Assembly: GCA_016124535.1 (NCBI GenBank)
Contig: WGNK01000025.1
Span: forward strand, 1-64,000
DNA length: 64,000 bases
Source: Azospirillum sp.
Lineage (GTDB): Bacteria > Pseudomonadota > Alphaproteobacteria > Azospirillales > Azospirillaceae
Direction of reading: 5' to 3'
The translations under genes and the position numbers were made by a program. Shown one piece after another: positions 38,890 to 48,023 of this stretch (positions are counted from its first letter, which is position 1; each line of letters starts with the position of its first letter). The notes below the pieces were generated by a model that was not told the origin of the DNA, searched no databases, and worked only from the letters and a program-made list of their open reading frames with translations.

Positions 38890-38913
38890 GGACGCGCGAC
38901 GGAGGGTGGTGCG

Positions 38914-39576
38914 ATGATCGAGGAGGCCAATAGCCAGCCCTGGGCGACCCGGGTGGTCGAACTGATGTGCTCGCGCCTGTGCCACGACCTCGCGGGTCCG
39001 GTCGGCGCCATCCGCAACGGCGTCGAACTGATCGAGGAGATGGGCGGCGAAATCGGCGACGATGCCCTCGGACTGATCGGCCACAGCGCGGAACAGGCCA
39101 GCCGCCGGCTGGCGCTCTACCGACTGGCCTATGGCCTGGCCGGAACCACCAGTCCCCGTGCGATCGAAGAAGCGCGTGCGGCGGCGGCCAACTGGGCGAA
39201 CGGCAGTCGGGTTACCCTCGATTGGCCGCCCGGCCGGCCGCCGAGCCTGCTCGGCGAGCGTCCGGGACTGGCCAAGATGCTGCTCAATCTGGTGATGCTG
39301 GCCGATGAGATGCTGCCCCAGGGTGGCACTATCGCGGTCGATGGCGAGGGCAACGACACCGTCGGGCGCCTGAACGTAACCGCTGACGGGCATGCCTGCC
39401 GGCTGACGCCGGACTCGCGCGCCGCACTGGACGGTGCCGTCGCGACCAGCGGGCTGACGCCGCGCACCGTCCATGCCTTTGCCACCGGTCGATTCGCGGC
39501 TCATTTCACCATGGGACTGACGATTTCGCCGGAAAATCGCCGACCGGTGATCCTGTCCATTCACTGGCCCGTATAA
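38914..39576 (+). CDS. chpT: ChpT-like histidine phosphotransferase
   Basis: The 220-residue protein has the phosphorylatable H24 in SRLCHDLAGPVGAIRNG followed by a four-helix dimerisation region, then a degenerate ATPase-like domain (about 85-220) without nucleotide-binding boxes. This is the ChpT layout. In Caulobacter ChpT passes phosphate from CckA to CtrA and CpdR to control cell cycle or, in other alphaproteobacteria, motility. It lies directly upstream of the chemotaxis-type operon, which suits a role in motility control here. CckA and CtrA are not in the window. Confidence 0.88.
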   Translation: MIEEANSQPWATRVVELMCSRLCHDLAGPVGAIRNGVELIEEMGGEIGDDALGLIGHSAEQASRRLALYRLAYGLAGTTSPRAIEEARAAAANWANGSRVTLDWPPGRPPSLLGERPGLAKMLLNLVMLADEMLPQGGTIAVDGEGNDTVGRLNVTADGHACRLTPDSRAALDGAVATSGLTPRTVHAFATGRFAAHFTMGLTISPENRRPVILSIHWPV

Positions 39577-39985
39577 GGCCGCTGAGAAGAGATGCGCGAG
39601 AAGAAACCCGCCCAGGGAGTTGTCAATGTCGGATGTCGGACAATGTTGAGCGAATGAACCCGGCCGCGGCCAAATCGATGACGGTTCGGTGACGCGCGCG
39701 TTCAAGGAGGTCCCGCAGCATCGCTGCAAGCGACACCGTTGCCGCGGTACCAGTAAAGCGCCGCCGAGGGCGCCGTTTTCCTCGGTCATTTCGAACGCCT
39801 CGCCGGGAGGCGCTCCCGATTTTTCTGAACCGGGACGGGCTTCGCTGCGGCGGTGTTATTAATCAGTATTTGCCACGATCCGGTGATTCTGAAATGATCG
39901 CCGGCACACTGTCCCCTCGGTCCGTCCGGGGTGGCGGGCGTCGGCAACGGATTGGATCGGTTGCAACCGTTTGGGAACCATAGCC
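39577..39985. other. 409-base gap between chpT and cheA
   Basis: No protein-like frame is seen. A CGCCTC/GAGGCG hairpin (39796-39812) followed by CTCCCGATTTTT may terminate chpT. The AT-rich stretch GTTATTAATCAGTATTTG (about 39853-39870) is a plausible place for the che operon promoter, but no paired boxes at good spacing are evident. Confidence 0.4.
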
Positions 39986-42664
39986 ATGGATGATCTGCTC
40001 AGCGAATTCTTGACGGAAACCGCCGAAAACATTTCGGTCCTCGATGTCGAGCTGGTCCGACTGGAGCAGAATCCGAACAATCCGGAACTGCTCGGCAATA
40101 TTTTTCGGCTGGTTCACACCATCAAGGGCACTTGCGGCTTTCTCGGACTGCCGCGGCTGGAGCGGGTCGCCCATGCCTCGGAAAACGTGCTGGGCAAATT
40201 CCGCGACGGCAGCTTGACGATCACGCCGGTCGCGGTGTCGCTGATCTTGAAATCGCTGGATACCATCAAGGGCATCCTCGCCGTATTGGAGGCGACCGAG
40301 GCCGAACCGCCGGGCGACGACGGCATTCTGATCGAACGCCTCAATGCCCTCGCTGAGGGCCGCGAGGTGGCCGATGGCTCGACGCCCGCGGCAGCGGCCC
40401 CCACGCCGGCCCAACCGGAGCCGATCGAGTTCGACGCCGTACCGGAGCCCGAGCCACCACCGCCGCCGCCGAAACCCCAGGCCGCGACCCCGCCGGTCCC
40501 GGTGGCCAAGCCGGCCAAAGCCGAGGGGGCGACCAAGAAGGACGGCCCCGGGCAGGATCTGGCGGTGATCCCGGACCTAGCCGAAGAGGCGCCGGCCAAG
40601 GAATCGGCGGTTGCCGCCCAGACCATCAGGGTCAATGTCGATCTGCTGGAAAACCTGATGACCATGGTCAGCGAGCTGGTGCTGACCCGCAACCAGTTGC
40701 TGCAAATCCTGCGCAGCCAGAAGGACAGCGAATTCGCCGCCCCGCTGCAGCGGCTGAACCACGTGACCTCCGAGCTGCAGGAAGGCGTGATGAAGACGCG
40801 CATGCAGCCGATCGGCAATGCCTGGGCGAAACTGCCGCGGCTGGTGCGCGACCTCTCCCATGAGTTGGGCAAGAAGATCGACCTCCAGATGCTGGGCGCC
40901 GATACCGAACTCGACCGCCAGGTACTGGAGCTGATCAAGGATCCGCTCACCCATATGGTCCGCAATTCCGGCGATCACGGCCTGGAGACGCCGTCCGAGC
41001 GGGTCGCCGCCGGCAAGCCGGAGATCGGCCGCATCACCCTCAACGCCTATCACGAGGGTGGCCACATCATCATCGAGATTTCCGATGACGGCCGCGGCCT
41101 GGCGATCGACCGCATCAAGGCCAAGGCGATCCAGAACGGGCTGGCCAGCGAGGGCGAACTGGCGGCGATGTCCGACCAGCAGATCATCCAGTTCATCATG
41201 AAGCCCGGCTTCTCCACCGCGAGCAAGGTCACATCGGTGTCCGGCCGCGGCGTCGGCATGGACGTGGTGAAAACCAATATCGAGAAGATCGGCGGCACCA
41301 TCGAAATCAAGTCGGCCGCGGGCAAGGGCTCGACGTTCGTCATCAAGATTCCGCTCACTCTGGCAATCGTTTCGGCACTGATCGTGGAATGCGCCGGCGA
41401 ACGCTTCGCGATCCCGCAGATCAGCGTGGTCGAACTGGTGCGGGCCGCATCCGACAGCGAGCACACCATCGAACGGCTCAAGGGCACGCCGGTCCTGCGC
41501 CTGCGCAATCGGCTGCTGCCGCTGGTGTCGCTGCAACATCTGCTGCGTCTGGAGCGGCCGGAAGGCGTCGAGCACGACGACAGCGAAACCTTCATCGTGG
41601 TCACCCAGGTCGGCACCTATATCTTCGGCATCATGGTCGACCGGGTGTTCGATACCGAGGAAATCGTGGTCAAGCCGGTGGCGCCGATCCTGCGCCACAT
41701 CGGAATGTTTTCGGGCAACACCATTCTCGGCGACGGCAGCGTGATCATGATCCTCGATCCCAACGGCATCGCCTCGGGCAGCGGCGATGTCAGCCTGGCC
41801 GAGACCAGCCGGGCCGAGCATGCCTCGGTCCAGGCGGCCAAGGCCGACGACCGGATGGCGCTGCTGCTGTTCCGGGCCGGCGGCGGTTCCCCCAAGGCGG
41901 TGCCGCTGTCCCTGGTTGCGCGGCTGGAAGATATCGACCTGGCCAGCATCGAATATTCCAACGGCATGCCCGTGGTGCAGTACCGCGGCAAGCTGATGCC
42001 CCTGGTGCCGATCGATCCCGGCTTCGCGGTGCACGGCGAGGGCCGCCAGCCGGTGCTGGTGTTCGCCGACGGCGACCGCTCGATGGGCTTGGTGGTCGAC
42101 GAGATCGTCGATATCGTCGAAGAGCGCCTGGTGGTGCAGCTTTCGGCGGACCGGCCGGGCCTGATGGGCAGTGCCATCATCGCCGGCCGGGCGACCGATG
42201 TGCTTGATGCCGGGTTCTACCTGACCCAGGCCTACAAGGACTGGTTCGGCTCCGCCGGCACCGAAGCCTTCGAGGAGGACCGCACCCATCGCGTACTGCT
42301 GGTCGATGACAGCCCGTTCTTCCGCAATCTGCTGACCCCGCTCCTGAGCGTCGCCGGCTACAGCGTCACCGCGGTCGAAAGCGCCAGCGACGCCCTGGGT
42401 CTGTGCGAGGCCGGCGAAGACTTCGATGTCATCGTCAGCGATATCGAAATGCCGGGCATGAACGGGCTGGAATTTGCCCAGGCGGTGCGGGGCGGCAGCC
42501 GCTGGCAGGACACGCCCCTGGTGGCGCTGTCGAGCCATGCCAGCCCGCGCGACCTTGATCGCGGCCGCCAGGCCGGCTTCAGCGACTACGTCGCCAAATT
42601 CGATCGCGACGCGCTGCTGTACACGTTGTCCCAGACGCTCAGCGAACACAAAGGTGCAGCATGA
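39986..42664 (+). CDS. cheA: Hybrid chemotaxis histidine kinase CheA with two CheW-like domains and a receiver
   Basis: The 892-residue kinase has an HPt domain with H44 (RLVHTIKGTCGF), a long Pro/Ala linker (about 125-210), a dimerisation helix pair (about 215-280), a HATPase domain (N box HMVRNSGDHGLE near 322, G boxes near 365 and 425), a first CheW-like domain (about 460-600), a second CheW-like domain (about 620-750) and a C-terminal receiver (about 765-885, phosphoacceptor in VIVSDIEMPGMNG near 818). There is no separate P2 domain. The ATG at 39986 begins MDDLLSEFLTE. It heads a five-gene operon and overlaps cheW by 4 bases. Confidence 0.95.
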   Translation: MDDLLSEFLTETAENISVLDVELVRLEQNPNNPELLGNIFRLVHTIKGTCGFLGLPRLERVAHASENVLGKFRDGSLTITPVAVSLILKSLDTIKGILAVLEATEAEPPGDDGILIERLNALAEGREVADGSTPAAAAPTPAQPEPIEFDAVPEPEPPPPPPKPQAATPPVPVAKPAKAEGATKKDGPGQDLAVIPDLAEEAPAKESAVAAQTIRVNVDLLENLMTMVSELVLTRNQLLQILRSQKDSEFAAPLQRLNHVTSELQEGVMKTRMQPIGNAWAKLPRLVRDLSHELGKKIDLQMLGADTELDRQVLELIKDPLTHMVRNSGDHGLETPSERVAAGKPEIGRITLNAYHEGGHIIIEISDDGRGLAIDRIKAKAIQNGLASEGELAAMSDQQIIQFIMKPGFSTASKVTSVSGRGVGMDVVKTNIEKIGGTIEIKSAAGKGSTFVIKIPLTLAIVSALIVECAGERFAIPQISVVELVRAASDSEHTIERLKGTPVLRLRNRLLPLVSLQHLLRLERPEGVEHDDSETFIVVTQVGTYIFGIMVDRVFDTEEIVVKPVAPILRHIGMFSGNTILGDGSVIMILDPNGIASGSGDVSLAETSRAEHASVQAAKADDRMALLLFRAGGGSPKAVPLSLVARLEDIDLASIEYSNGMPVVQYRGKLMPLVPIDPGFAVHGEGRQPVLVFADGDRSMGLVVDEIVDIVEERLVVQLSADRPGLMGSAIIAGRATDVLDAGFYLTQAYKDWFGSAGTEAFEEDRTHRVLLVDDSPFFRNLLTPLLSVAGYSVTAVESASDALGLCEAGEDFDVIVSDIEMPGMNGLEFAQAVRGGSRWQDTPLVALSSHASPRDLDRGRQAGFSDYVAKFDRDALLYTLSQTLSEHKGAA

Positions 42665-43152
42665 ACGGGAAGGTACCGGCCAAACGGGCCAAATCCGAGG
42701 AAAGCAACTCCGGCGGCAACCTGGATTTCGTCACCATGACGATTGCCGACCAGCTTTTCGGTATCCCGGTGCTGCAGGTCCAGGACGTGCTTGGGCACCA
42801 GCGGATCACCCGCATCCCGTTGGCGCCGCCCGAGGTCGCGGGCTCGCTCAACCTGCGCGGTCGCATCGTCACCGCGATCGACGTGCGCCTGCGCATGGGC
42901 CTGGCGGCGCGGCCGAAGAACAAGCCGGAAATGAGCATCGTTGTTGACTTGCGCGGCGAGCTGTACAGCCTTATCGTCGACAGCGTTGGTGAGGTGCTCA
43001 GCCTTTCGAATGACGACTTCGAGCGCAATCCGGCGACTCTCGACCAACGCTGGCGAGAGGTATCGACCGGTATCTACCGTTTGAACAATCAGTTGATGGT
43101 CGTTCTCGACGTCTCGCGCCTGCTCAACTTCGCCAATATGGAGGCGGCATAA
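42661..43152 (+). CDS. cheW: Chemotaxis coupling protein CheW
   Basis: A 163-residue single CheW domain (about 22-160) with a basic N-terminal extension (1-20). Characteristic segments: LFGIPVLQVQDVL, the NLRGRIVTAIDVRLRMG loop and VDSVGEVLSL. It links CheA to receptors. Its ATG overlaps the cheA stop (ATGA). No receptor gene is in the window. Confidence 0.94.
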   Translation: MNGKVPAKRAKSEESNSGGNLDFVTMTIADQLFGIPVLQVQDVLGHQRITRIPLAPPEVAGSLNLRGRIVTAIDVRLRMGLAARPKNKPEMSIVVDLRGELYSLIVDSVGEVLSLSNDDFERNPATLDQRWREVSTGIYRLNNQLMVVLDVSRLLNFANMEAA

Positions 43153-43202
43153 CGTGCAGGTAGGCTTGCACCGGTGCCAGAGTCGCTGACGAGGCCTGTC
43201 CG

Positions 43203-43568
43203 ATGAAATCTTGCCTGGTGGTTGATGACAGCCGCGTCGTCCGCAAGGTCGCGCGGCGTATTTTGGAAGAGTTGCAGTTCAGCTGCGCCGAGGCCGAAGA
43301 CGGCAGGCAGGCCATGGAATATTGTGCCCGGACCATGCCGGACGCGATCTTGCTCGACTGGAATATGCCGGTGATGACCGGCATCGAATTCCTCAGGCGT
43401 CTGCGCAAGATGACCGGCGGCGGCGAACCCAAGGTGGTGTTCTGCACCACCGAGAATGATCTGGCCCATATCCAGGAAGCACTCAGCGCCGGGGCCAATG
43501 AATACATCATGAAGCCGTTCGACAGCGATATTATCCAAACCAAGTTCGCTCAGGTCGGGCTGCTGTAA
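43203..43568 (+). CDS. cheY: Single-domain response regulator CheY
   Basis: A 121-residue receiver domain with acidic pair D8/D9, phosphoacceptor D52 (LLDWNMP), T80/T81 in VVFCTTEND and K102 (IMKPF). It is the likely output of the CheA phosphorelay, acting at a flagellar switch or on another target. It lies 50 bases after cheW and its stop lies inside a duplicated ribosome-site sequence that leads to cheB. Confidence 0.95.
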   Translation: MKSCLVVDDSRVVRKVARRILEELQFSCAEAEDGRQAMEYCARTMPDAILLDWNMPVMTGIEFLRRLRKMTGGGEPKVVFCTTENDLAHIQEALSAGANEYIMKPFDSDIIQTKFAQVGLL

Positions 43569-43611
43569 CAGCCCCAGGAAGGCCGGGCCGCTGCAACAGC
43601 CCCAGGAAGGC
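43562..43611 (+). repeat. Duplicated 22-base ribosome-site segment before cheB
   Basis: Two copies (43562-43583 and 43590-43611) of a segment containing AACAGCCCCAGGAAGGC differ by a single base and lie 28 bases apart. The first covers the cheY stop codon; the second ends one base before the cheB start and supplies its AGGAAGG ribosome site. Confidence 0.8.
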
Positions 43612-43612
43612 G

Positions 43613-44770
43613 ATGTCCGATTATTCAGCCAAGCGGTCGGTGACAGGCCAAACCAGCGGTACCGATCCGGTACGGGTGATGGTCTGCGACGATTCGGCGG
43701 TGATCCGTGGGCTTTTGACCCGCGCTCTGGAAGGGGATGCGGAAATCAGGGTGATCGCTTCGGTCGGCGACGGACAGATGGCGGTCAACTCGCTGCAACG
43801 CAACAGCGTCGATGTCATCGTGCTCGACGTCGAAATGCCGGTGATGGACGGCCTGACGGCGATCCCCAAGCTGTTGGCGGTGGCGCCTTCGGTCAAGATC
43901 ATCATGGCCTCGACCCTGACCATGCGCAACGCCGACATCAGTATGCGGGCGCTCCAGGCCGGCGCCGCGGACTACATCCCCAAACCAACCTCGACTCGGG
44001 AATTGACCGGGGCGGAGGATTTCAAGCGCGATCTGGTGGCCAAGGTCAAAGTTCTGGGCGCAGCGGCACGGCGGAGCGGCTCGCGCAGCCGGGGCGAAAT
44101 GCGTCCGAGCTTCGCGCCGCCGCCCGCGGCCGCCCGGCTCCGCCCCGAGCCGGTGGCACCGGTGGTGCGTCAGTCGGTCGTCTTATCGCAACCCGACGTG
44201 ATCGCGGTCGGCAGTTCGACCGGCGGACCGCAGGCCTTGTTCGAGGTGCTGTCTCACCTCAAAGGCCCGGTGCACCAGCCGATCCTGATCACCCAGCACA
44301 TGCCGGCGACCTTCACGACGATTCTGGCCGAGCACATCAGCCGCCAATGCGGCATTCTTTGCCAGGAAGCCAAGGACGGCGAAGCCGTTGTCAGCGGTCG
44401 CGCCTATGTCGCACCCGGCGATTTCCACATGCTGATCTCCGGCCGCCCCGGCGCCGCCGTGATCAATATGACCAAAGACCCGCCGGAAAATTTCTGTCGT
44501 CCGGCGGTTGATCCCATGATGCGCAGCATCGTCCGCGTCTATGGCCGTAAGGTCCTGGCGGTGATTCTGACCGGCATGGGCCAGGACGGCCTGAAGGGCT
44601 GCCAGGACGTGGTCGCCGCCGGTGGCGCGGTGATCGGCCAGGACGAGGCGAGCAGCGTCGTCTGGGGCATGCCGGGCGCGGTCGCGACCGCCGGGTTGTG
44701 CAGTGCTGTCTTGCCGCTCAAGGAGATCGGGCCCTACATTCGTAAGATTGCGTTGAGGACGGCGGCATGA
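43613..44770 (+). CDS. cheB: Protein-glutamate methylesterase CheB
   Basis: The 385-residue protein has a receiver domain (about 20-140, D72 in VIVLDVEMPVMDG), a linker rich in Arg and Pro (150-185) and a methylesterase domain (about 195-380) with catalytic Ser in GSSTGGPQAL, His in TQHMPATFT and Asp in MGQDG. It demethylates (and deamidates) receptors in response to CheA. It overlaps cheR by 4 bases. Confidence 0.96.
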   Translation: MSDYSAKRSVTGQTSGTDPVRVMVCDDSAVIRGLLTRALEGDAEIRVIASVGDGQMAVNSLQRNSVDVIVLDVEMPVMDGLTAIPKLLAVAPSVKIIMASTLTMRNADISMRALQAGAADYIPKPTSTRELTGAEDFKRDLVAKVKVLGAAARRSGSRSRGEMRPSFAPPPAAARLRPEPVAPVVRQSVVLSQPDVIAVGSSTGGPQALFEVLSHLKGPVHQPILITQHMPATFTTILAEHISRQCGILCQEAKDGEAVVSGRAYVAPGDFHMLISGRPGAAVINMTKDPPENFCRPAVDPMMRSIVRVYGRKVLAVILTGMGQDGLKGCQDVVAAGGAVIGQDEASSVVWGMPGAVATAGLCSAVLPLKEIGPYIRKIALRTAA

Positions 44771-45618
44771 GAGTCGAAGACTTCGACCTGTTCTCCACCC
44801 TGGTCAAACAACGTTCGGGCCTGGTGCTGACCAAGGACAAGGCGTATCTCCTCGAGTCACGCCTGATGCCGGTTGCGCGCAAATGGCAAATGAAGGGGCT
44901 GGACGAATTGGCACAGGCGATGCGCGGCCGACGCGACGAGGCGATGGCGCGCGACATTACCGAGGCCATGACCACCAACGAGTCGTCATTCTTCCGCGAC
45001 CAGAAGCCGTTCGACCTGTTCCGCCAACTGGTGCTGCCGAGTTTGACCGAGGCGCGGGCGGCCAAACGCAGCTTGCGCGTCTGGTCCGCAGCCTGCTCCA
45101 GCGGTCAGGAGGCCTATTCGCTGGCCATGCTGCTGGCCGAGGAAGGGCCGAAGCTGGCGGGCTGGAAATTTGATATCGTCGGCACCGACATCTCTGCCGA
45201 AATGGTCGAACGGGCGCGGGCCGGTCTCTACACCCAGTTCGAAGTTCAGCGCGGCCTGCCGATCACTCTGCTGGTCAAGCATTTCAAGCAGAGCGGCGAC
45301 AAGTGGCAGTTGTCACCGCAATTGCGCCAGATGGCCAGTTTCCGTGAGTTCAACTTGCTGGGCGACCTCAGCGGGCTCGGTCAATTCGACGTGGTATTCT
45401 GCCGGAACGTTCTGATCTATTTCGACCAACCGACCAAGGCGCGCGTGCTCGACCAGATCGCGCGGCTGATGCCGGCCGACGGCGTGCTGTTCCTGGGCGG
45501 TGCCGAAACCGTGCTCGGCATCACCGACCGCTTCAAGCCGATGGATGGTCAACGGGGGCTTTACGTCATCAATAAGCCGGCCTCGGCAGCGGCGGGGCTG
45601 AAGAAGGCGGCCGGCTGA
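44767..45618 (+). CDS. cheR: Chemotaxis protein methyltransferase CheR
   Basis: The 283-residue protein has the N-terminal helical domain (about 1-70) and the AdoMet-binding domain with VWSAACSSGQEAYSLA, DIVGTDIS and CRNVLIYF. It methylates glutamates of receptors, opposing CheB. ATGA overlap with cheB. It is the last gene of the operon; no tetratricopeptide or pentapeptide-binding extension is visible. Confidence 0.96.
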   Translation: MRVEDFDLFSTLVKQRSGLVLTKDKAYLLESRLMPVARKWQMKGLDELAQAMRGRRDEAMARDITEAMTTNESSFFRDQKPFDLFRQLVLPSLTEARAAKRSLRVWSAACSSGQEAYSLAMLLAEEGPKLAGWKFDIVGTDISAEMVERARAGLYTQFEVQRGLPITLLVKHFKQSGDKWQLSPQLRQMASFREFNLLGDLSGLGQFDVVFCRNVLIYFDQPTKARVLDQIARLMPADGVLFLGGAETVLGITDRFKPMDGQRGLYVINKPASAAAGLKKAAG

Positions 45619-45930
45619 AAAAAAACGCCGTGCCCGACCCAGGATCGCGGCGGCTGGTGCGACTCGATCGGCCGATTTCCGCGGACGAGTCGCTTGGCCG
45701 CCCCAAAATTGGCGGCTGGGCTGATGTCGCGGCCGCCGGTTGCGACAATGCCGCCCGCGTTGGCGTCGGAAAAATCACACCGCGGCGCGAAATTTTCGGC
45801 TATGGTCGGCGGAAGCCGTTGCGGCTGCACCATGATTGGCGACGCATTGCGACTCTTCGTCTATATTGGGTAGGACGTGGGGTCGTAGCAGGCGGCGCGT
45901 TCAAGAGAGCGCCCAAGTGAGGAAATGATG
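45619..45930. other. 312-base gap between cheR and the stomatin-like gene
   Basis: An eight-A run directly follows cheR (45620-45627) without a hairpin before it. One open frame (45630-45920) has no ribosome site and an arginine-rich, non-protein-like composition, and was not accepted. The promoter of the stomatin-like gene probably lies near 45850-45900 but no clear boxes were found. Confidence 0.4.
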
Positions 45931-46971
45931 ATGGATTTTACCGGCTTCGGGTTGTTCGCACTCGCTTTGCTGGCGTTTGCGCTGATCCTGGTCTGGCTCG
46001 GCGTGGTTACCGTGCCCCAGGGTAAGGAATATACGGTCGAGCGATTCGGCCGCTACACCCGGACGCTCTCGCCCGGCCTGCATTTGATCATGCCGATGAT
46101 CGACCGGGTCGGCCGGCGGATCAGCATGATGGAAACGGTGCTGGAGATCCCGTCGCAGGAGGTGATCACCAAGGACAACGCCATGGTTACGGTCGATGGC
46201 GTGGTGTTTTATTCGGTCCTGGATGCGGCCAAGGCGTCATATGAAGTCGTCAATCTGCACATGGCGATCCAGAACTTGACCATGACCAATATCCGCACGG
46301 TTATGGGCTCGATGGATTTGGACGAGCTGTTGTCCCAGCGCGATAAGATCAACGCGCAGTTGCTGCATGTCGTCGATGACGCGACCTCGCCCTGGGGCGT
46401 CAAGGTTACCCGTATCGAGATCCGCGACATCCAGCCGCCACGCGACCTGGTCGATAGCATGGCCCGGCAGATGAAGGCGGAACGCGACCGGCGCGCCTCG
46501 ATCCTGGAAGCCGAGGGCCAGCGCCAGGCGTCGATCCTGCGCGCCGAGGGCGAGAAACAGGCGGCGATCCTGATCGCCGAAGGCCGGCGCGAGGCCGCAT
46601 TCCGCGATGCCGAGGCGCGCGAGCGCGCTGCCGGCGCCGAAGCCAAGGCGACCTCGCTGGTCTCGGCGGCAATTGCCACCGGCGACGTGAAGGCGCTCAA
46701 TTATTTCGTCGCCCAGCAATATGTCGGGGCTTTGAAGGCGGTGGCATCGGCACCCAACCAGAAAATCCTGTTCATGCCGCTGGAAGCCTCGAGCGTGATC
46801 GGTGCGATCGGCGGCATCGCCGAAATTGCCCGCGAAGCCTTCCCGACCAACGGTTCCGGTTCGGCACCGGCCCGGCGTCCGCAAATGACCGCCGGCCCCA
46901 CGTCGGCGGTTGGCAGTGCCGGTGAGGCCAGCGTTCCCCATCTCGGTGGGCCAGCGCCGAGCCAAGGGTAG
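45931..46971 (+). CDS. Stomatin/prohibitin-like (SPFH, QmcA-type) membrane protein
   Basis: One N-terminal membrane segment (about 5-28) is followed by an SPFH/Band 7 domain (VPQGKEYTVERFGRYTRTLSPG to about residue 200) and a long alternating Ala/Glu/Arg helix (about 190-250) that drives oligomer formation. The family forms large ring-like membrane microdomain assemblies. Three ATG codons lie in a row (45925, 45928, 45931); the third has GAGGA at the best spacing. It is paired with an NfeD gene, the standard partner, 33 bases downstream. Confidence 0.93.
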   Translation: MDFTGFGLFALALLAFALILVWLGVVTVPQGKEYTVERFGRYTRTLSPGLHLIMPMIDRVGRRISMMETVLEIPSQEVITKDNAMVTVDGVVFYSVLDAAKASYEVVNLHMAIQNLTMTNIRTVMGSMDLDELLSQRDKINAQLLHVVDDATSPWGVKVTRIEIRDIQPPRDLVDSMARQMKAERDRRASILEAEGQRQASILRAEGEKQAAILIAEGRREAAFRDAEARERAAGAEAKATSLVSAAIATGDVKALNYFVAQQYVGALKAVASAPNQKILFMPLEASSVIGAIGGIAEIAREAFPTNGSGSAPARRPQMTAGPTSAVGSAGEASVPHLGGPAPSQG

Positions 46972-47004
46972 AATCCCGAGGTGAGCCCCAGAGGTGAGCC
47001 TTAC

Positions 47005-47439
47005 ATGATGCTGATCGAGTTCTGGCACTGGTGGGTGGTTGCCGCCGTGCTGGGTGCATTGGATATGCTGGCGCAGAGCGGATTCTTTCTCTGGCTCGGC
47101 GGCGCGGCGCTGGTGGTTGGATTCGTCCTGTTCGGGTGGCCCGACCTGTCGTGGCAGTTCCAATTCTTCCTGTTCGCGGTGATGGCGATCCTTGCGGTGA
47201 TCGCCACCCGCTTTATCACGCGCCGGGAACCGCCGCCGTCGGACCGGCCGCTGCTCAACCGGCGGGGCCTTCAGTATGTCGGCCAGTTGATCGTGCTGGA
47301 AACCGCGATCGTCAACGGTCGCGGCCGCGCCTTCGTCGGCGACACTCTGTGGACGGTCGAAGGACCCGATGCCCCAAACGGCGAGACCGTTCGGGTGATC
47401 GGCACCGACGGCACCCTGCTCCAGGTCGAGAAACCCTGA
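47005..47439 (+). CDS. NfeD-like membrane protein
   Basis: The 144-residue short NfeD protein has two to three membrane segments (about 5-65) and a C-terminal OB-fold domain (about 85-144, GQLIVLETAIVNGRGRAFVG to VRVIGTDGTLLQVEK). NfeD proteins act with stomatin-like proteins in membrane quality control. GAGGTGA precedes the ATG at 47005; an upstream GTG (46981) is less well placed. It is convergent with the HRDC gene. Confidence 0.92.
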   Translation: MMLIEFWHWWVVAAVLGALDMLAQSGFFLWLGGAALVVGFVLFGWPDLSWQFQFFLFAVMAILAVIATRFITRREPPPSDRPLLNRRGLQYVGQLIVLETAIVNGRGRAFVGDTLWTVEGPDAPNGETVRVIGTDGTLLQVEKP

Positions 47440-47578
47440 GCGGACGTCATCAAGGGCACGGCGCGGAGGACCGGCTGGGGCCGTGTGATTCCAGCTCGGG
47501 GGTTTCCCAGCTCGGGGTTTCCAAGGACTCTCGGTATTTGATCGGCCAGCGTTGATCGGCCAACCGTTGATCGGGTTG

Positions 47579-47595
47579 CAGGGGCAAAGCCCCTG
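47579..47595. repeat. Intergenic palindrome between nfeD and HRDC genes
   Basis: CAGGGGC (47579-47585), loop AAA, GCCCCTG (47589-47595) lies 12 bases beyond the HRDC stop and between two convergent genes. It looks like a single-hairpin member of the dispersed palindrome family. The rest of 47440-47578 shows a short direct repetition of GATCGGCCA (about 47540-47565) and nothing else. Confidence 0.6.
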
Positions 47596-47606
47596 GCCCT
47601 GGCCGG

Positions 47607-48023
47607 TCAATCGACCAGGCTGCTCATGGTATCACGCACGATCGCGACCAGTTCGGGACCGTGATCGCCGGTATCCCAGCCCTTGAGCGCCGCCAGCGTC
47701 GCCAACTCCCGCTCCGTGGTCGGCGCGACCCGGGCGATCTCCCGGATCGCCTCGTCGGCCAGCACCTGATCCCGCGACATCCCGTTGAGCCCGCCGATTC
47801 GGCCGCGCCAGCCGTTGAGAGCATCGACGATGGCACTGGCGATCTGCGCCGTTTCTTCGCGGCGGCGCAGGTCCTGGTAATGCACCAGGATCTGCCAGGC
47901 GCCGTCGGCATAGGCGGTATCGACGCGCAGGACCTCGACCGCCCGCAAGAACGCGGCAATCCGCGTCTGGTCTTCCTCGCGACTGGCCTCGGTGATGCGG
48001 AAGCTGCGGACTTCGCTGATCAT
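47607..48023 (-). CDS. HRDC-domain protein (138 aa)
   Basis: The N-terminal half (1-65) is a mixed alpha/beta region with LRVDTAYADGAWQILVHYQD. The C-terminal part (about 70-138) matches the HRDC helical nucleic-acid-binding domain known from RecQ and RNase D (MSRDQVLADEAIREIARVAP, LAALKGWDTG). There is no helicase or nuclease domain. GGAGAATT precedes the ATG. Stand-alone HRDC proteins of this type occur in alphaproteobacteria and have no established function; DNA or RNA binding is inferred. Confidence 0.8.
   Translation of the reverse strand: MISEVRSFRITEASREEDQTRIAAFLRAVEVLRVDTAYADGAWQILVHYQDLRRREETAQIASAIVDALNGWRGRIGGLNGMSRDQVLADEAIREIARVAPTTERELATLAALKGWDTGDHGPELVAIVRDTMSSLVD

Noticed and set aside
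40577..42649. 690-codon open frame on the minus strand
   Set aside because: Antisense shadow of cheA without motifs or start signals.
45630..45920. 96-codon frame between cheR and the stomatin-like gene
   Set aside because: No ribosome site, arginine-rich and unstructured; likely noncoding.
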